A stretch of DNA of 64,000 nucleotides from CAIRTM01 sp963723235. GTDB lineage: Bacteria; Desulfobacterota; WTBG01; CAIYCZ01; CAIRTM01. Of the stretch, positions 11,021 to 18,982 are shown piece after piece; position 1 is the stretch's first letter, and every line of letters begins with the position of its first letter. The DNA is taken from contig CAVRPV010000019.1 in NCBI GenBank assembly GCA_963723235.1, positions 124,001-188,000 on the forward strand, in the 5' to 3' direction. A model generated the notes under the pieces. That model worked only from the letters and a program-made list of their open reading frames with translations, was not told the DNA's origin and searched no databases. The translations under genes and the position numbers were made by a program.

Positions 11021-11149
11021 GCTTTCCTCCTTTATGTTTGCATCAATATACCGGTTTACACACCATTCATTTATTGCCTGCCAGCAAGGGCTGCAGAGCA
11101 CATGTACGCTTTCGTTGTTACTGCCGTTGCCGCACATTCTTGCATGCAT
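11021..11149 (-). other. 43-codon in-frame leader with its own strong ribosome site
   Basis: An ATG at 11149 follows GAAAGGAGG and opens 43 codons (four Cys, no signal peptide character) that read in frame into the first porin. The porin has its own ribosome site and signal peptide 43 codons later, so this is either a leader peptide, or the 5' remnant of a duplicated porin. The 5' sequence around the ribosome site resembles that before the second porin. It is not supported as a separate protein. Confidence 0.25.
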
Positions 11150-11342
11150 TCCTCCTTTCTGTTTTCTGCGCTGCCGGTTAAGAAGACACTCCGATTACAT
11201 TAATTTCTTGTAAGATCATACGGGCGCTCTTTTAATATTGAGATAGGCAAGCGGTTATTTTTCAGTTAAAACATCTCCGGCTTTCTCGCCGCAGATTGTT
11301 GAGCAAATCATTTCGGGCGGGGTGTTGTGCGGGCGTTTGCGC

Positions 11343-11377
11343 AAAAAAAAAGAGACCCTGAAGGGTCTCTTTTTTTC
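11343..11377. terminator. Bidirectional intrinsic terminator after second porin
   Basis: AGAGACCCT and AGGGTCTCT form a 9-bp stem flanked by an A-run and a T-run. It is almost the same sequence as the hairpin after the first porin, suggesting the two porin units were duplicated together with their terminators. The remaining 11150-11342 stretch holds no gene I can support. Confidence 0.8.
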
Positions 11378-11395
11378 AAAGGCTATGAAGATTTT

Positions 11396-12679
11396 CTAAA
11401 AGTTTACATTCAACTCGACCATCACGTTGTCCTCATTGTTATCTGAACCGGTTAGCGGCTTGCTGTGATAATAATTGGTTCCTATATTAATATTATCCAT
11501 GAGCCCGTAGGCAACCTTCAGGATATAGGCCTCAACGTTGGTCTGCCCGCCGTACGTATCGGCATCCGGGAAGATGTCAAGCCATGCATTGCGCTCCAGC
11601 CGGGTGAACTGCAACGCTCCCTGCCACTGGTGTTTCTTTGCAACCTTCTCGTGACCGAACTTGAAACCGACTGTTTGTCCGCTGTCACCCCTGCTGACGT
11701 CCCGGTTGTTGATGTATTCGCCGTACACCGCGGCAAACGGTATCAGCATAAGCCCGGTTTTGTATCCGAGCTCGCCAGAGACCACGTACGAGTTGTAGTC
11801 ATACTTCAGAGTATTGTCCTGATTCCGCGTGTTTGAATCGCTTGAATAGTCAAGCGAAGCGCCCTTGACATTCGAGAACTGATACACGGTCAGAGCGTTT
11901 TTGAAATAAGCTTGCTTGCCAAGGTTGACCTTGTAGCCGGGCTGAATGACCCACATGAGCGGATCGTCCGAGATCATTGCGTATTCATCCAGGATCCAGA
12001 AGCCGCTGTTCATGAACAGTTCAACGCCGCCCACCGTGCGCTGCATAACCGCAGTAACACCCTCAGGCCTGATGTCGCTGTCCCACAGCCAGGAATCCCC
12101 GGGAAGCCAGAGCGGATTTTGAAACTTGCCGCCTATAAGCTTCAGCCAGTCAAATGGCTTGTAGGTGGCATAGGCCAGGTCAAGCCGGATTTCGGCCTTG
12201 TCGAATGAATTGTTCATGTCCTGCATGCCGCTGCGCGGATTAGCGCCGCCGGTTGCAATGCCGTAGCCCACATCGACTTTGTCGTTGATTTTCGTGACAG
12301 CGTTAAGGCGCAGCCGGTAACGGCCCCGGTTCCGGTCTTGTTCTGAATCGCCCCTGCGGTCGGTATACTGATAGCGCAGGCGAAAATCGCCTTTAATGGT
12401 GGTATTTCTGAACCACGCGGGAATTGCCTCGGCCAGCATAAACGGGGCATCCTTGCCGGTCATAAGCGCTTCTTTTGTAGCCGCGATGGTTTCCGTGCGC
12501 TCTTTTGCGGCTTCAGCCTTGGTTTCCTTCAAAATGGCGTCGGCATCCTGCTGGTTCAATAGGCCCTTTTCAACCATCTTTCTTACCAGGATGTCAACTT
12601 CACCTGCCGTGGCAGGAGACTGCCACATGAGCAACAGCATCATAATTATTGTCAGTAGTGTTCCCTTTTTCATCTGCAT
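11396..12679 (-). CDS. Outer-membrane porin with N-terminal helical domain (intact paralogue)
   Basis: This is a 427-residue, uninterrupted porin. It has a signal peptide (MQMKKGTLLTIIMMLLLM ... ATAG), an N-terminal anchor-like helix (ILVRKMVEKGLLNQQDAD) followed by a Lys/Glu-rich linker, then alternating beta-strands (FRLRYQYTDRR, GRYRLRLNAVTKI, FGHEKVAKKHQWQGALQF) ending in VMVELNVNF with C-terminal Phe. It matches the 'putative porin' type common in Desulfobacterota. The promoter about 350 bp upstream carries the direct-repeat operator shared with tupA and the OprP-like porin, so its likely cargo is molybdate or tungstate, or it is co-induced with their uptake. The long leader contains two hairpins. 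The start is set by AGGAGG 6 bp upstream. Confidence 0.82.
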   Translation of the reverse strand: MQMKKGTLLTIIMMLLLMWQSPATAGEVDILVRKMVEKGLLNQQDADAILKETKAEAAKERTETIAATKEALMTGKDAPFMLAEAIPAWFRNTTIKGDFRLRYQYTDRRGDSEQDRNRGRYRLRLNAVTKINDKVDVGYGIATGGANPRSGMQDMNNSFDKAEIRLDLAYATYKPFDWLKLIGGKFQNPLWLPGDSWLWDSDIRPEGVTAVMQRTVGGVELFMNSGFWILDEYAMISDDPLMWVIQPGYKVNLGKQAYFKNALTVYQFSNVKGASLDYSSDSNTRNQDNTLKYDYNSYVVSGELGYKTGLMLIPFAAVYGEYINNRDVSRGDSGQTVGFKFGHEKVAKKHQWQGALQFTRLERNAWLDIFPDADTYGGQTNVEAYILKVAYGLMDNINIGTNYYHSKPLTGSDNNEDNVMVELNVNF

Positions 12680-12741
12680 TCCTCCTGTGTGTTTGAATAG
12701 TGCCGGTTAATCAAATAGCTGAACGTTTTTAGTACCTGCTG

Positions 12742-12824
12742 TGGTTGTTCGTCACATGACACCGAACAACCCGACCCTGCAACTCAATCAGCAAACATTT
12801 TGCACAAAGAGTGCCACTCTTTGT
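12742..12824 (-). other. Two hairpins in the 5' leader of the second porin
   Basis: GGTTGTTCG/CGAACAACC (12742-12771) and ACAAAGAGT/ACTCTTTGT (12804-12824, 3-nt loop) are perfect inverted repeats in the roughly 350-nt leader. Neither is followed by a T-run in the sense direction, so they are not simple terminators; they may stabilise or regulate the mRNA. The rest of the 12680-13036 leader shows no gene. Confidence 0.35.
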
Positions 12825-13036
12825 TACGGTGCTTCAGAGATGCCGTTCTCCTGCAAAACTCCTTGTTTTCAGACTGTTTTTCTTTTGGCGATCAAGTCAA
12901 GCACTTAGGCACTGACTAAAAACAACAAATTTCAGCCATATGCGGCTCATTTTTTCAATCATATTTGACTGAAAAAATGCATTTTAATGTTATGCGCCCA
13001 TAGAAGTACATGAACCAATCACATGTTGTGCCAGCA

Positions 13037-13065
13037 AAAATATGTTAAAAAAAAATAACAGTCAA
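13037..13065 (-). promoter_or_regulatory. Promoter of the second porin
   Basis: On the minus strand TTGACT (13060-13065) and TATTTT (13037-13042) are separated by 17 bp. The same layout occurs before the OprP-like porin and tupA, each with the direct-repeat element just upstream. Confidence 0.6.
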
Positions 13066-13074
13066 GTTAATTTT

Positions 13075-13105
13075 GTTACTTAAGTTATTTAAGGTAATTA
13101 TTGGT
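13075..13105 (-). promoter_or_regulatory. Direct-repeat activator site, copy A
   Basis: Copies of GTWAYTWTTGGT at 13075-13086 (degenerate, GTTACTTAAGTT) and 13094-13105 (GTAATTATTGGT), 19 bp apart, end 9 bp upstream of the -35 box of the second porin promoter. Sites B (17311-17342) and C (23028-23059) match this arrangement. The position is typical for an activator contacting RNA polymerase. The candidate binder is the HTH-PBP regulator at 17487-18405. Confidence 0.55.
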
Positions 13106-13240
13106 TTTATTTGCAGCATTAGAAGAAATTGGGGTAGTGCATGCGCCTGTCCTGCAAGCCATGACGCATGCTATACGATGAAAATGAAGGCTGCCAATCC
13201 GGCGTAGATATACTTTATAAAAATGAAGGTGGCTAAACAA

Positions 13241-13485
13241 TCAGGTTGCAGACAAAAGCTGTCCAGTGGCTGATGTGTCATAGCCGCCCATGGCATTGAC
13301 CTTCTGCCTGAAGGACTCTGAACGCACCACCTGCAGCAGGGCATCAATCGGCCCTGCTGAGGTGCTCTGTTTGGAAATGATCAGGTCGAAGCGTTCTTTG
13401 GCAAGATGCACAAAATCAAGGCCCGGCATTTTTGCCGCGCTCAGAATGCCCATGGCCACATCCGCTGATCCCCCGAATACGGCAA
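13241..13485 (-). pseudogene. 3' fragment of a second HTH-PBP regulator gene
   Basis: The 72 codons before the stop at 13241 closely match the C-terminus of the regulator at 17487-18405: GPIDALLQVVRSE, GGYDTSATGQL and LDFV-LAKERFDLII occur in both. Similarity stops at about 13485, where a terminator of the neighbouring gene begins, and no HTH or upstream PBP part is present. It is a truncated duplicate. It sits about 135 bp from operator A, just as the full gene sits about 145 bp from operator B, so the segment 'regulator 3' end plus promoter' appears duplicated. Confidence 0.7.
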
Positions 13486-13506
13486 GACATAGGTGGTCTG
13501 CAAAAA

Positions 13507-13533
13507 AGGCAGGGTCATGTGCTGACCCTGCCT
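13507..13533 (-). terminator. Intrinsic terminator of the cytochrome-like protein gene
   Basis: AGGCAGGGTCA and TGACCCTGCCT form an 11-bp perfect stem with a 5-nt loop, followed in the minus direction by a T-run. Confidence 0.85.
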
Positions 13534-13578
13534 GTGTGGTTATTCAAATTTGCTTCCAGTGTTCTCGGCACTATAGTG

Positions 13579-13947
13579 TCAGAGAATAGATGCAGCCTTC
13601 ATTGCAGCCTTTTCAGCTTTATGCCGATTCGAGAGATCGGTTTTTTCTGCTTTTTGCTCATCTGAAAGAGTATTTTTTTCAGATTTTTGCCGAACACTAA
13701 GAAGCTTGGCATCATCTTTATCAACGTCACAGTCACCGTCCAGGTCCCATTCCAGGCCGCATCCGGAAAAACCCATAGCAGCCTTCATTGCAGCCTTTTC
13801 GGCTTTATGCCGATTCGAGAGAGCGGTTTTTTCTACTTTTTGCTGAGTTGAGAGAGCAGTCTTTTCGTTCTTTTGCCGGAGCTTAAGAATACTGGAATCG
13901 TATTTATCAACGTCACAGTCACCGTCCAAGTCCCATTCTACATCGCA
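13579..13947 (-). repeat. Two tandem ~185-bp coding repeats (EF-hand plus charged helix)
   Basis: Nearly identical DNA at 13579-13764 and 13768-13947 encodes WDLDGDCDVDK followed by Q-K-x-EK-x-x-L-S-x-x-Q-K and SNRHKAEKAAMKAA. The first unit has an additional helix heptad set. The high DNA identity suggests recent duplication or ongoing repeat expansion. Confidence 0.7.
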
Positions 13948-15526
13948 GATGCACTTGTCAATACCCTCGTCGCAGGTTTCACCCGCTGAGCAGGGACCGG
14001 CTGCAAACCCGCACACCTCAGCCGTACAGACCGGCGCACCGGTGCAATACAGGCCGTCATCCGGGCAGTCACTGTCCTTCAGGCACTCTACATACTCCAG
14101 GCTGAACTCAACCGTCTGGTTATCGCCGTGGATCACGGTCACATCCTCGGTCTGGCTGCGGTAGTTTTCGGCAGATACCGTAAGGGTATAGCTTTTTTCA
14201 TCATTTTCAGGGCCGGAAACCACGCCCCGCTAACATGAATTGGCCTTTGGTGTCGGTACGCGTTTCATAGCCGCCCATGCCGGTTTTCACCAGCGCATTT
14301 GCAATAGGCTTTTGCAGCACCCGCGAGACCACCGTACCCTTGATATTGCCATTGCGCAGATTGCCGTAAATAACTATCTTCTCGTCATTGAGCAGGCCCC
14401 AGCCCGCGTCGGTCTGGCTGTTTCTCCAGTCATATTCTGTTGTGCCTTCAGGCAGCGGATCGACCCGGATGGCGGCGACACCGCGGGCTGAAAAGCCGGC
14501 ATTATGGTCGGTATTGACCTCATTTTTATCATAGGGCCAGGGCTCAGCAGCAGGTGTTGCCGAGGTTGCCTGACGGTCGGGATAGCCGGGTCTCCACTGC
14601 GGGGGCACAGCCCGGAACGGGCCTTCGCCCACGAGCTTGTTCTGGGCGTCCTGGTAGGCAATGTCGAGATAGGCGCCGTTGGCCTTGTAGGCAAGCAGCA
14701 GCTTCAAACCACCAGCAACCGTTATGGTCTGGCCATGAGTCCTGCCGGTGCAGCCCGGCGCGCTGTAGTCGACCCAGCCGCCATTGGCTGAATCTGCTGT
14801 CGCATCATAAAAATATTGCGCCTGCGGATAGGTTCCCTCAATGGGGTAATTAGTGCCGGTGCTCGTGCGCGCATAGGTATAGCTGTAGCCGTCGGGTGCG
14901 GTAACGGTTATGCCGGAGCTGGCAGCGGTCCAGCCGGTTGCCTCAAGCAGCTCCTGCATAATGAAGCCGGTATACGTGGCATAATAGTCGAAGCCGCTTT
15001 CTCCGCCCCGGCTGGTGTTCATGAGCATAAACTGCGCATGGGGCGTCAACATGGATTCAAGCTCATCAAGGCTCAAAATAATATGCGGCGCCGGCACTTT
15101 TGCCGGCGTGTCGAGCGCGTCACCGGGATAGCGAATGGCATTGATTTCCGTTATATTGCTGTAGGTGTCATTGTCCGAATCAAGGCCCTCAATTGCTTCA
15201 AGGGCCGCCAGGCTTCTGCCCGCCGCATTATAATCTGTGCCGAAGGGGTTGAGTGTTTTGGCAATATCGCCCGATCCATCATAACCATATACTGTGTGGC
15301 AATACTGGCACGCGCTCTCGGTGACCACGGCCCCCGATTTTGTCTTGTACGTATTGCCCTTGTGGCACGTGGCGCAATCGTCAAGCTTGGTGCCCGCCTT
15401 GTCGGGGTAGACCTTCAGAAATTTCGGGGCGTCTTGCTCATCCAGATGATGGTAGGCGCCAAAGGCCGTGCCTGAGAAAAGCGCAAGCACGGCAATCCCT
15501 AAACACAGTGTTCTCAGTCGTCTCAT
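13579..15526 (-). CDS. Exported c-type cytochrome-like protein with EF-hand/dockerin and charged-helix repeats (one frameshift)
   Basis: The signal peptide (LCLGIAVLALFSGTAFG) is followed by two haem-binding CxxCH motifs (CATCH and CQYCH). The central part resembles the molybdopterin/sulfite-oxidase-like fold (late block VGEGPFRAVPPQ) but lacks a clear cofactor Cys. A carboxypeptidase-regulatory-like beta domain (GTVVSRVLQKPIANALV) comes next, then after a frameshift near 14215 a Cys-rich EGF-like stretch, and finally two tandem units of about 60 residues, each WDLDGDCDVDK-D (calcium-binding) plus a Lys/Glu-rich helix with SNRHKAEKAAMKAA. It is likely a periplasmic or surface electron-transfer or adhesion protein. 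It follows the OprP-like porin by 24 bp, probably in one transcript under operator B and the structured leader. Function not established. Confidence 0.6.
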
Positions 15527-15550
15527 ACAATTCCTCCTGTCCTGTTAAGA

Positions 15551-16964
15551 TTAAAATTCAAGCTGCAGGCGCGCCATCCACGCCTGCTCAATGTCCTCGT
15601 AATAGGCTGCGCCAGAGTCACTATAGCCTAGAAACAGCGGGTCTCCAAAGCGGGTGTAGCTGTAGTCAAGGGAAAACCTGACCATGGCATTGAGGTACCA
15701 GTTGATGGCTGCTGTCAGCGAATTGGCCTCGCGCACGCTCAACCCCTCATTGACAAGAGATTCATAGGTGATTTTGTCCGCCTCGAACTGCTGATACATA
15801 AATCCAAGGCCCCAGGCACCCCAGGACCCGGTGCGGATATTAAAATCCTTGAGAGGCCGAATTTTTCCCAGGACACCCCCTTTCAGTTCAGGCCGCTCGC
15901 CGGTCAGCATAACCAACAGCCCCGCGTACCACGAGCGCAGGGAAAAATCGAAAAGCTCAGTGTCGGAGATTTTTACGCCGCCGTAGTCATTCTTGATATA
16001 CTCAGCCATCAGCGCCACAGGCCCGAGCGTGTAGGCCAGTTCAAGGCCGTAGCGGTTCAGATCATCGATTTCTTCGGTCATGTGGAATTTTGCATTTGGC
16101 TGGATAGTGTAAAACGTCGTGCGGGCCGGAGTTTTAACCTTTACATTGAAGTCCGATGTGTCGAGGCGGGCATAGGAGTAGGAGCCGCCAATCTGGAGCG
16201 ATTTCAGAAAATCAGGGCCCCAGGTGCTGCAGCGGCTTAAACACCAGCCGGCCGGTCACCTGCTTATCGTCCTTCTGGCTGCGGCGGTTGGCATCGGTGC
16301 CGTCACCGTTGAAAACGCCAACGCCATACATGATCGCTTCATCATACAAACTGCCGTGCAGCATGAGACCCACATCGCGACCGGGTGTGAGGTAAAAGCC
16401 AAAGGAGCGCTCGGTGAAAGCAAGATTTTTATCAGCCGTAAGCTGCTCGAAGCTGAAAGGCTCCTTGAACTGCCCCATGCGCACCTGCAGCCACGGCACG
16501 GCATCATAATTTATATAGGCATCGATCAGGTCGTCGCTGCTTGAGCCCTCCAGCTCGTACTCAAGGCGGTAGGAAAAATCGCGGTACAGGCGGCCTTCGA
16601 CAAACAGGCGCGCCCGGCGTATATCAAAGTCATTGCTGATAGGATAGTTGGGCTGAAACATCAGGTAATCTGTCTGGATGAGCCCGCCGATGCGCATTTC
16701 AAAACTTTTGTCCTGCAGGCCGATCTTTAAGCCCTCGTCATAGCTGACCTTGACCTCCCTGGCCTCTTTTTCAGCCTTCAGCTGCAGGGCCTGTTTGTCT
16801 TCTTGATCAAGTGTTGCTTTTATTTCACGGGCCTGCGGCTCAGTAAGCGCGCCATTTGCTTTTAAGAAATCAAGCAGCTTCTGATCGGCAAGGGGGCCGG
16901 CAGAAGCTGCTGCGGGCAGCAGCAGGCACAGGCAGAAAAGAATAGTGCCGTATGTTTTGCTCAT
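15551..16964 (-). CDS. OprP/OprO-type anion porin (one frameshift)
   Basis: Phosphate-selective-porin-like outer-membrane protein. It has a signal peptide (LFCLCLLLPAAASAG), an N-terminal coiled coil (LLDFLKANGALTEPQAREIKATL), then the OprP family signature FDIRRARLFVEGRLYRDFSY, LRVRMGQFKEPFSFE-type block (VRMGQFKEPFSFEQL), FTERSFGFYLTPGRDVGLM and a C-terminal beta-strand ending in QLEF. A frameshift lies near 16205. The start at 16964 is preferred because the terminator hairpin of the leader ends just upstream. OprP relatives pass anions; the shared operator with tupA and the molybdenum-cofactor-like leader suggest molybdate or tungstate rather than phosphate. It is followed after 24 bp by the cytochrome-like gene. 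Confidence 0.78.
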
Positions 16965-16983
16965 TTTTCTTTTTCCTACGACG

Positions 16984-17020
16984 AAAAAAAGCCGGTTCCG
17001 TGCCAAAGCAGGGAACCGGC
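16984..17020 (-). terminator. Intrinsic terminator inside the 5' leader (attenuator)
   Basis: GCCGGTTCC and GGAACCGGC form a 9-bp stem followed in the sense direction by seven T residues, only about 20 nt before the start codon of the OprP-like porin. A terminator placed before a gene rather than after it indicates control by attenuation. Confidence 0.8.
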
Positions 17021-17035
17021 TTGCGCGCAGGCAAC

Positions 17036-17176
17036 CGTATTCTCTCTCCTTCCCCAGCACGGGAGGCATGGCCTTTTCAGACCATACCCTGTCGGCCGCG
17101 CTTCATAGGCTTTAAGCCCGTAGAGCTTCGCGGCTCGGAGATAAAATATCTTTCAGCAGAGCCCGTTTAGCTCTGC
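17036..17176 (-). ncRNA. Candidate molybdenum/tungsten-cofactor riboswitch leader
   Basis: The leader folds with an outer CTCC/GGAG pair, a GAGC/GCTC hairpin, a GGTATGG/CCATGCC stem with a GAAA-containing loop (TCTGAAAAGG), then GCCTCCCGTGCTGGGGAAGG, and ends in the terminator just downstream. These blocks resemble what I recall of the Moco RNA motif (conserved CTCCGAGCC-like and CCTCCCG-like segments, GNRA loop and receptor). A further hairpin GCAGAGC/GCTCTGC lies at the 5' end (17156-17176). Assignment is from memory of the motif and needs a covariance-model search. An unknown structured attenuator is the alternative. Confidence 0.5.
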
Positions 17177-17273
17177 ACTATCATTTTATTTAGAATACAG
17201 CCCCTTCCTGTGTGCCGCACCGTTCGCGGAATGCCGCATTTTTCTCAGGGGGCCATGTCGATGATGCAATTAC

Positions 17274-17301
17274 AGGATATAGAAAACAAAAGACTATGTC
17301 A
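17274..17301 (-). promoter_or_regulatory. Promoter of the OprP-like porin transcript
   Basis: On the minus strand TTGACA (17296-17301) and TATCCT (17274-17279) are 16 bp apart, about 100 nt before the riboswitch-like leader. Confidence 0.65.
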
Positions 17302-17310
17302 AGCCAAATT

Positions 17311-17342
17311 AGTCATTATTGGTAATATTAAGTTATTATAGG
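17311..17342 (-). promoter_or_regulatory. Direct-repeat activator site, copy B
   Basis: GTCATTATTGGT (17311-17322) and GTTATTATAGGT (17331-17342) are direct repeats exactly 20 bp apart, ending 9 bp upstream of the TTGACA box. The same arrangement precedes the second porin and tupA. Confidence 0.6.
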
Positions 17343-17486
17343 TTAGTTTAAATTCACAAAATAGTTTTGCAGCCCAGGCGCAAAGATGCCGATACAGGGC
17401 CGTCTGCATGGTGGTTAGCACAGAAACTGATTGTGCAGTGGATCTCAGCTGCGGCGGAATTTGTTTGATGGAGAAATGACGCAGTA

Positions 17487-18405
17487 TTACGTTGCGGCTA
17501 TGAGCTGACCAGTGGCCGATGTGTCATATCCGCCCATTTTATCGACCTTCATTTTGAAGACTTCAGACCGGACAACCTGAAGCAGGGCATCAATCGGCCC
17601 TGCTGAGATGCTCTGTTTGGGAATGATCAGGTCGAAGCGCTCTTTGGCAAGATACACAAAATCAAGGCCCAGCATTTTTGCCGCGGTCAGAATGCCCATG
17701 GCCGCGTCCGCTGATCCGCCGAAAACAGCAAGGGCCGCCTCATTATGAGTGGAAACCTCGTTCTCATAGCCGGTTATCTGCCCGGCATCAATGCCCAGCC
17801 GCTGCAGCTCGGCATCAAAAAACAGGCGCGTTCCCGAACCGCTCTGGCGGTTGATAATGCGCGCGCCGGAACCGGGCAATGTCGGCGACGTGTTGCTATG
17901 TTCAGAGGATTGCCGCGCTGCACAATCAAGCCCAGGTCGCGATACACAAGATTAATCACCACCACTGCCGTGTCCGGCAGATACTTTGCCAGATACGGCA
18001 CATTGTAGCTGCGGGTTGCCGGGTCGAACAGATGTGCGCAGGCCACATGGCAGATGCCGCTTTGCCAGGGCAATAAGCCCGCCGGCGCTGCCCACATTGT
18101 GAAACCGAAAGACTCAAGTCCGGGAATGCCTGTGGTCAGCTCATGGGACAGCAGCTCCATGCAGAAATCATGGCTGCCCATGGCCACGATATGGCGTGCC
18201 CGGCTGCGCCGCTTTACCCTTTCATCGACACATTTTCTTCAGCGTTTTTTATTATCCAGGCATCGATCAGCTGTTTTGGAAATGTCCATTTGCCGGTAAT
18301 GCGGGTTGCGGGTATTTTTTTATCCTGAATGAGCTTGTACACCTGCTTTTCATTGATATTGAGATACTCAGCAAGCTCTTTGGTGTTCAGCATTTCTTTA
18401 TTCAT
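17487..18405 (-). CDS. Transcriptional regulator: excisionase-type HTH plus PBP-like ligand domain (frameshifted)
   Basis: The first 60 residues form a MerR/excisionase-like helix-turn-helix (LNTKELAEYLNINEKQVYKL, then TGKWTFPKQLIDAWI). The remainder is a periplasmic-binding-protein-like domain kept in the cytoplasm (GSHDFCMELLSHEL, ARIINRQSGSGTRLFFD, LAKERFDLIIPK), the type usually found with molybdate/tungstate genes. Two frameshifts (about 18215 and 17885) interrupt it. It lies next to the storage-protein genes and tupABC, and between the three matching operator sites, so it is the natural candidate to sense oxyanion level and bind them. It differs from ModE and from TunR, whose effector domain is MOP-type. 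The ligand is inferred. Confidence 0.75.
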
Positions 18406-18570
18406 TGATGCGTTCCCCCGATGATGGAAAGCGTTGTTTGATCTCCTGCGAAAGCATACCCCACATTGCAAAAAAAATAAAGGCTTCTGCAACCTCACGC
18501 AGCGCCGCCGCTTCCCGGAACGCAAGCTGTTTTTCTTACAAGAAATTCCAAGTTCCCCGCCCGAATGTGC

Positions 18571-18623
18571 TATAATGTTTATCGAAGAATGGATTCGGCC
18601 ACGCCTGTTTGCAAAACAGGCAG
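18571..18623 (+). promoter_or_regulatory. Promoter -10 and leader hairpin before the 71-aa protein
   Basis: A consensus TATAAT (18571-18576) lies 135 bp before the small gene; no good -35 at 17 bp is seen. In the leader GCCTGTTT and AAACAGGC form a stem with a 3-nt loop (about 18605-18623). The leader could be regulatory, but I recognise no known motif. Confidence 0.35.
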
Positions 18624-18710
18624 AGATGCCGCTTATTTTAAACGCAATAGTTTCCGGAAGACAGTGGAAGGAAAAAGAGGCCACCAACCTACTCAAGAAA
18701 GGAAAATACC

Positions 18711-18926
18711 ATGGCAGGAATAATGTTTTATCGTGAGCGCACCAAAATCGGCGAAGGCAAAAAGGCCCCTCGCTATGTAATGGTTGCGGTGAGCGGTGTA
18801 GATTTAAAGTTTTACGCCAAGCATGTGCGCAAGCAGGAGCTTGACCAGATCGCGACAGCGGTCAAGGCCAAACTGGTTGAGCTGAAGGTCGACAAACGAA
18901 AAAAGCAGGACAACGTCGAATGCTGA
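18711..18926 (+). CDS. Small conserved-looking protein next to the Mo-storage gene
   Basis: The ATG at 18711 is preceded by AAGAAAGGAAAA. The 71-residue product is basic, has no membrane segment or signal, and has a central beta-alpha pattern (RYVMVAVSGVDLKFYAKHVR then KQELDQIATAVKAKLVELKV). No Cys cluster besides the final Cys. It is followed by a terminator and then the molybdenum-storage-type gene, so it may assist or be co-regulated with oxyanion storage. The family is not one I can name. Confidence 0.6.
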   Translation: MAGIMFYRERTKIGEGKKAPRYVMVAVSGVDLKFYAKHVRKQELDQIATAVKAKLVELKVDKRKKQDNVEC

Positions 18927-18937
18927 AGCTGCAATGA

Positions 18938-18969
18938 GGCCCTCGCGCTCAGGCGGAGGGCCTTTTTTT
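18938..18969 (+). terminator. Intrinsic terminator between the small gene and the storage-protein gene
   Basis: GGCCCTC and GAGGGCC form the stem, followed by seven T residues. It lies 14 bp before the next start codon, so read-through would set expression of the storage protein. Confidence 0.75.
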
Positions 18970-18982
18970 CCAGGGAGAGGTC

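Noticed and set aside
17487..18405. Assignment of the regulator as TunR or ModE
   Set aside because: The ligand domain is PBP-like, not MOP-type, and the DNA-binding part is excisionase-like rather than XerC-like or the ModE winged helix.
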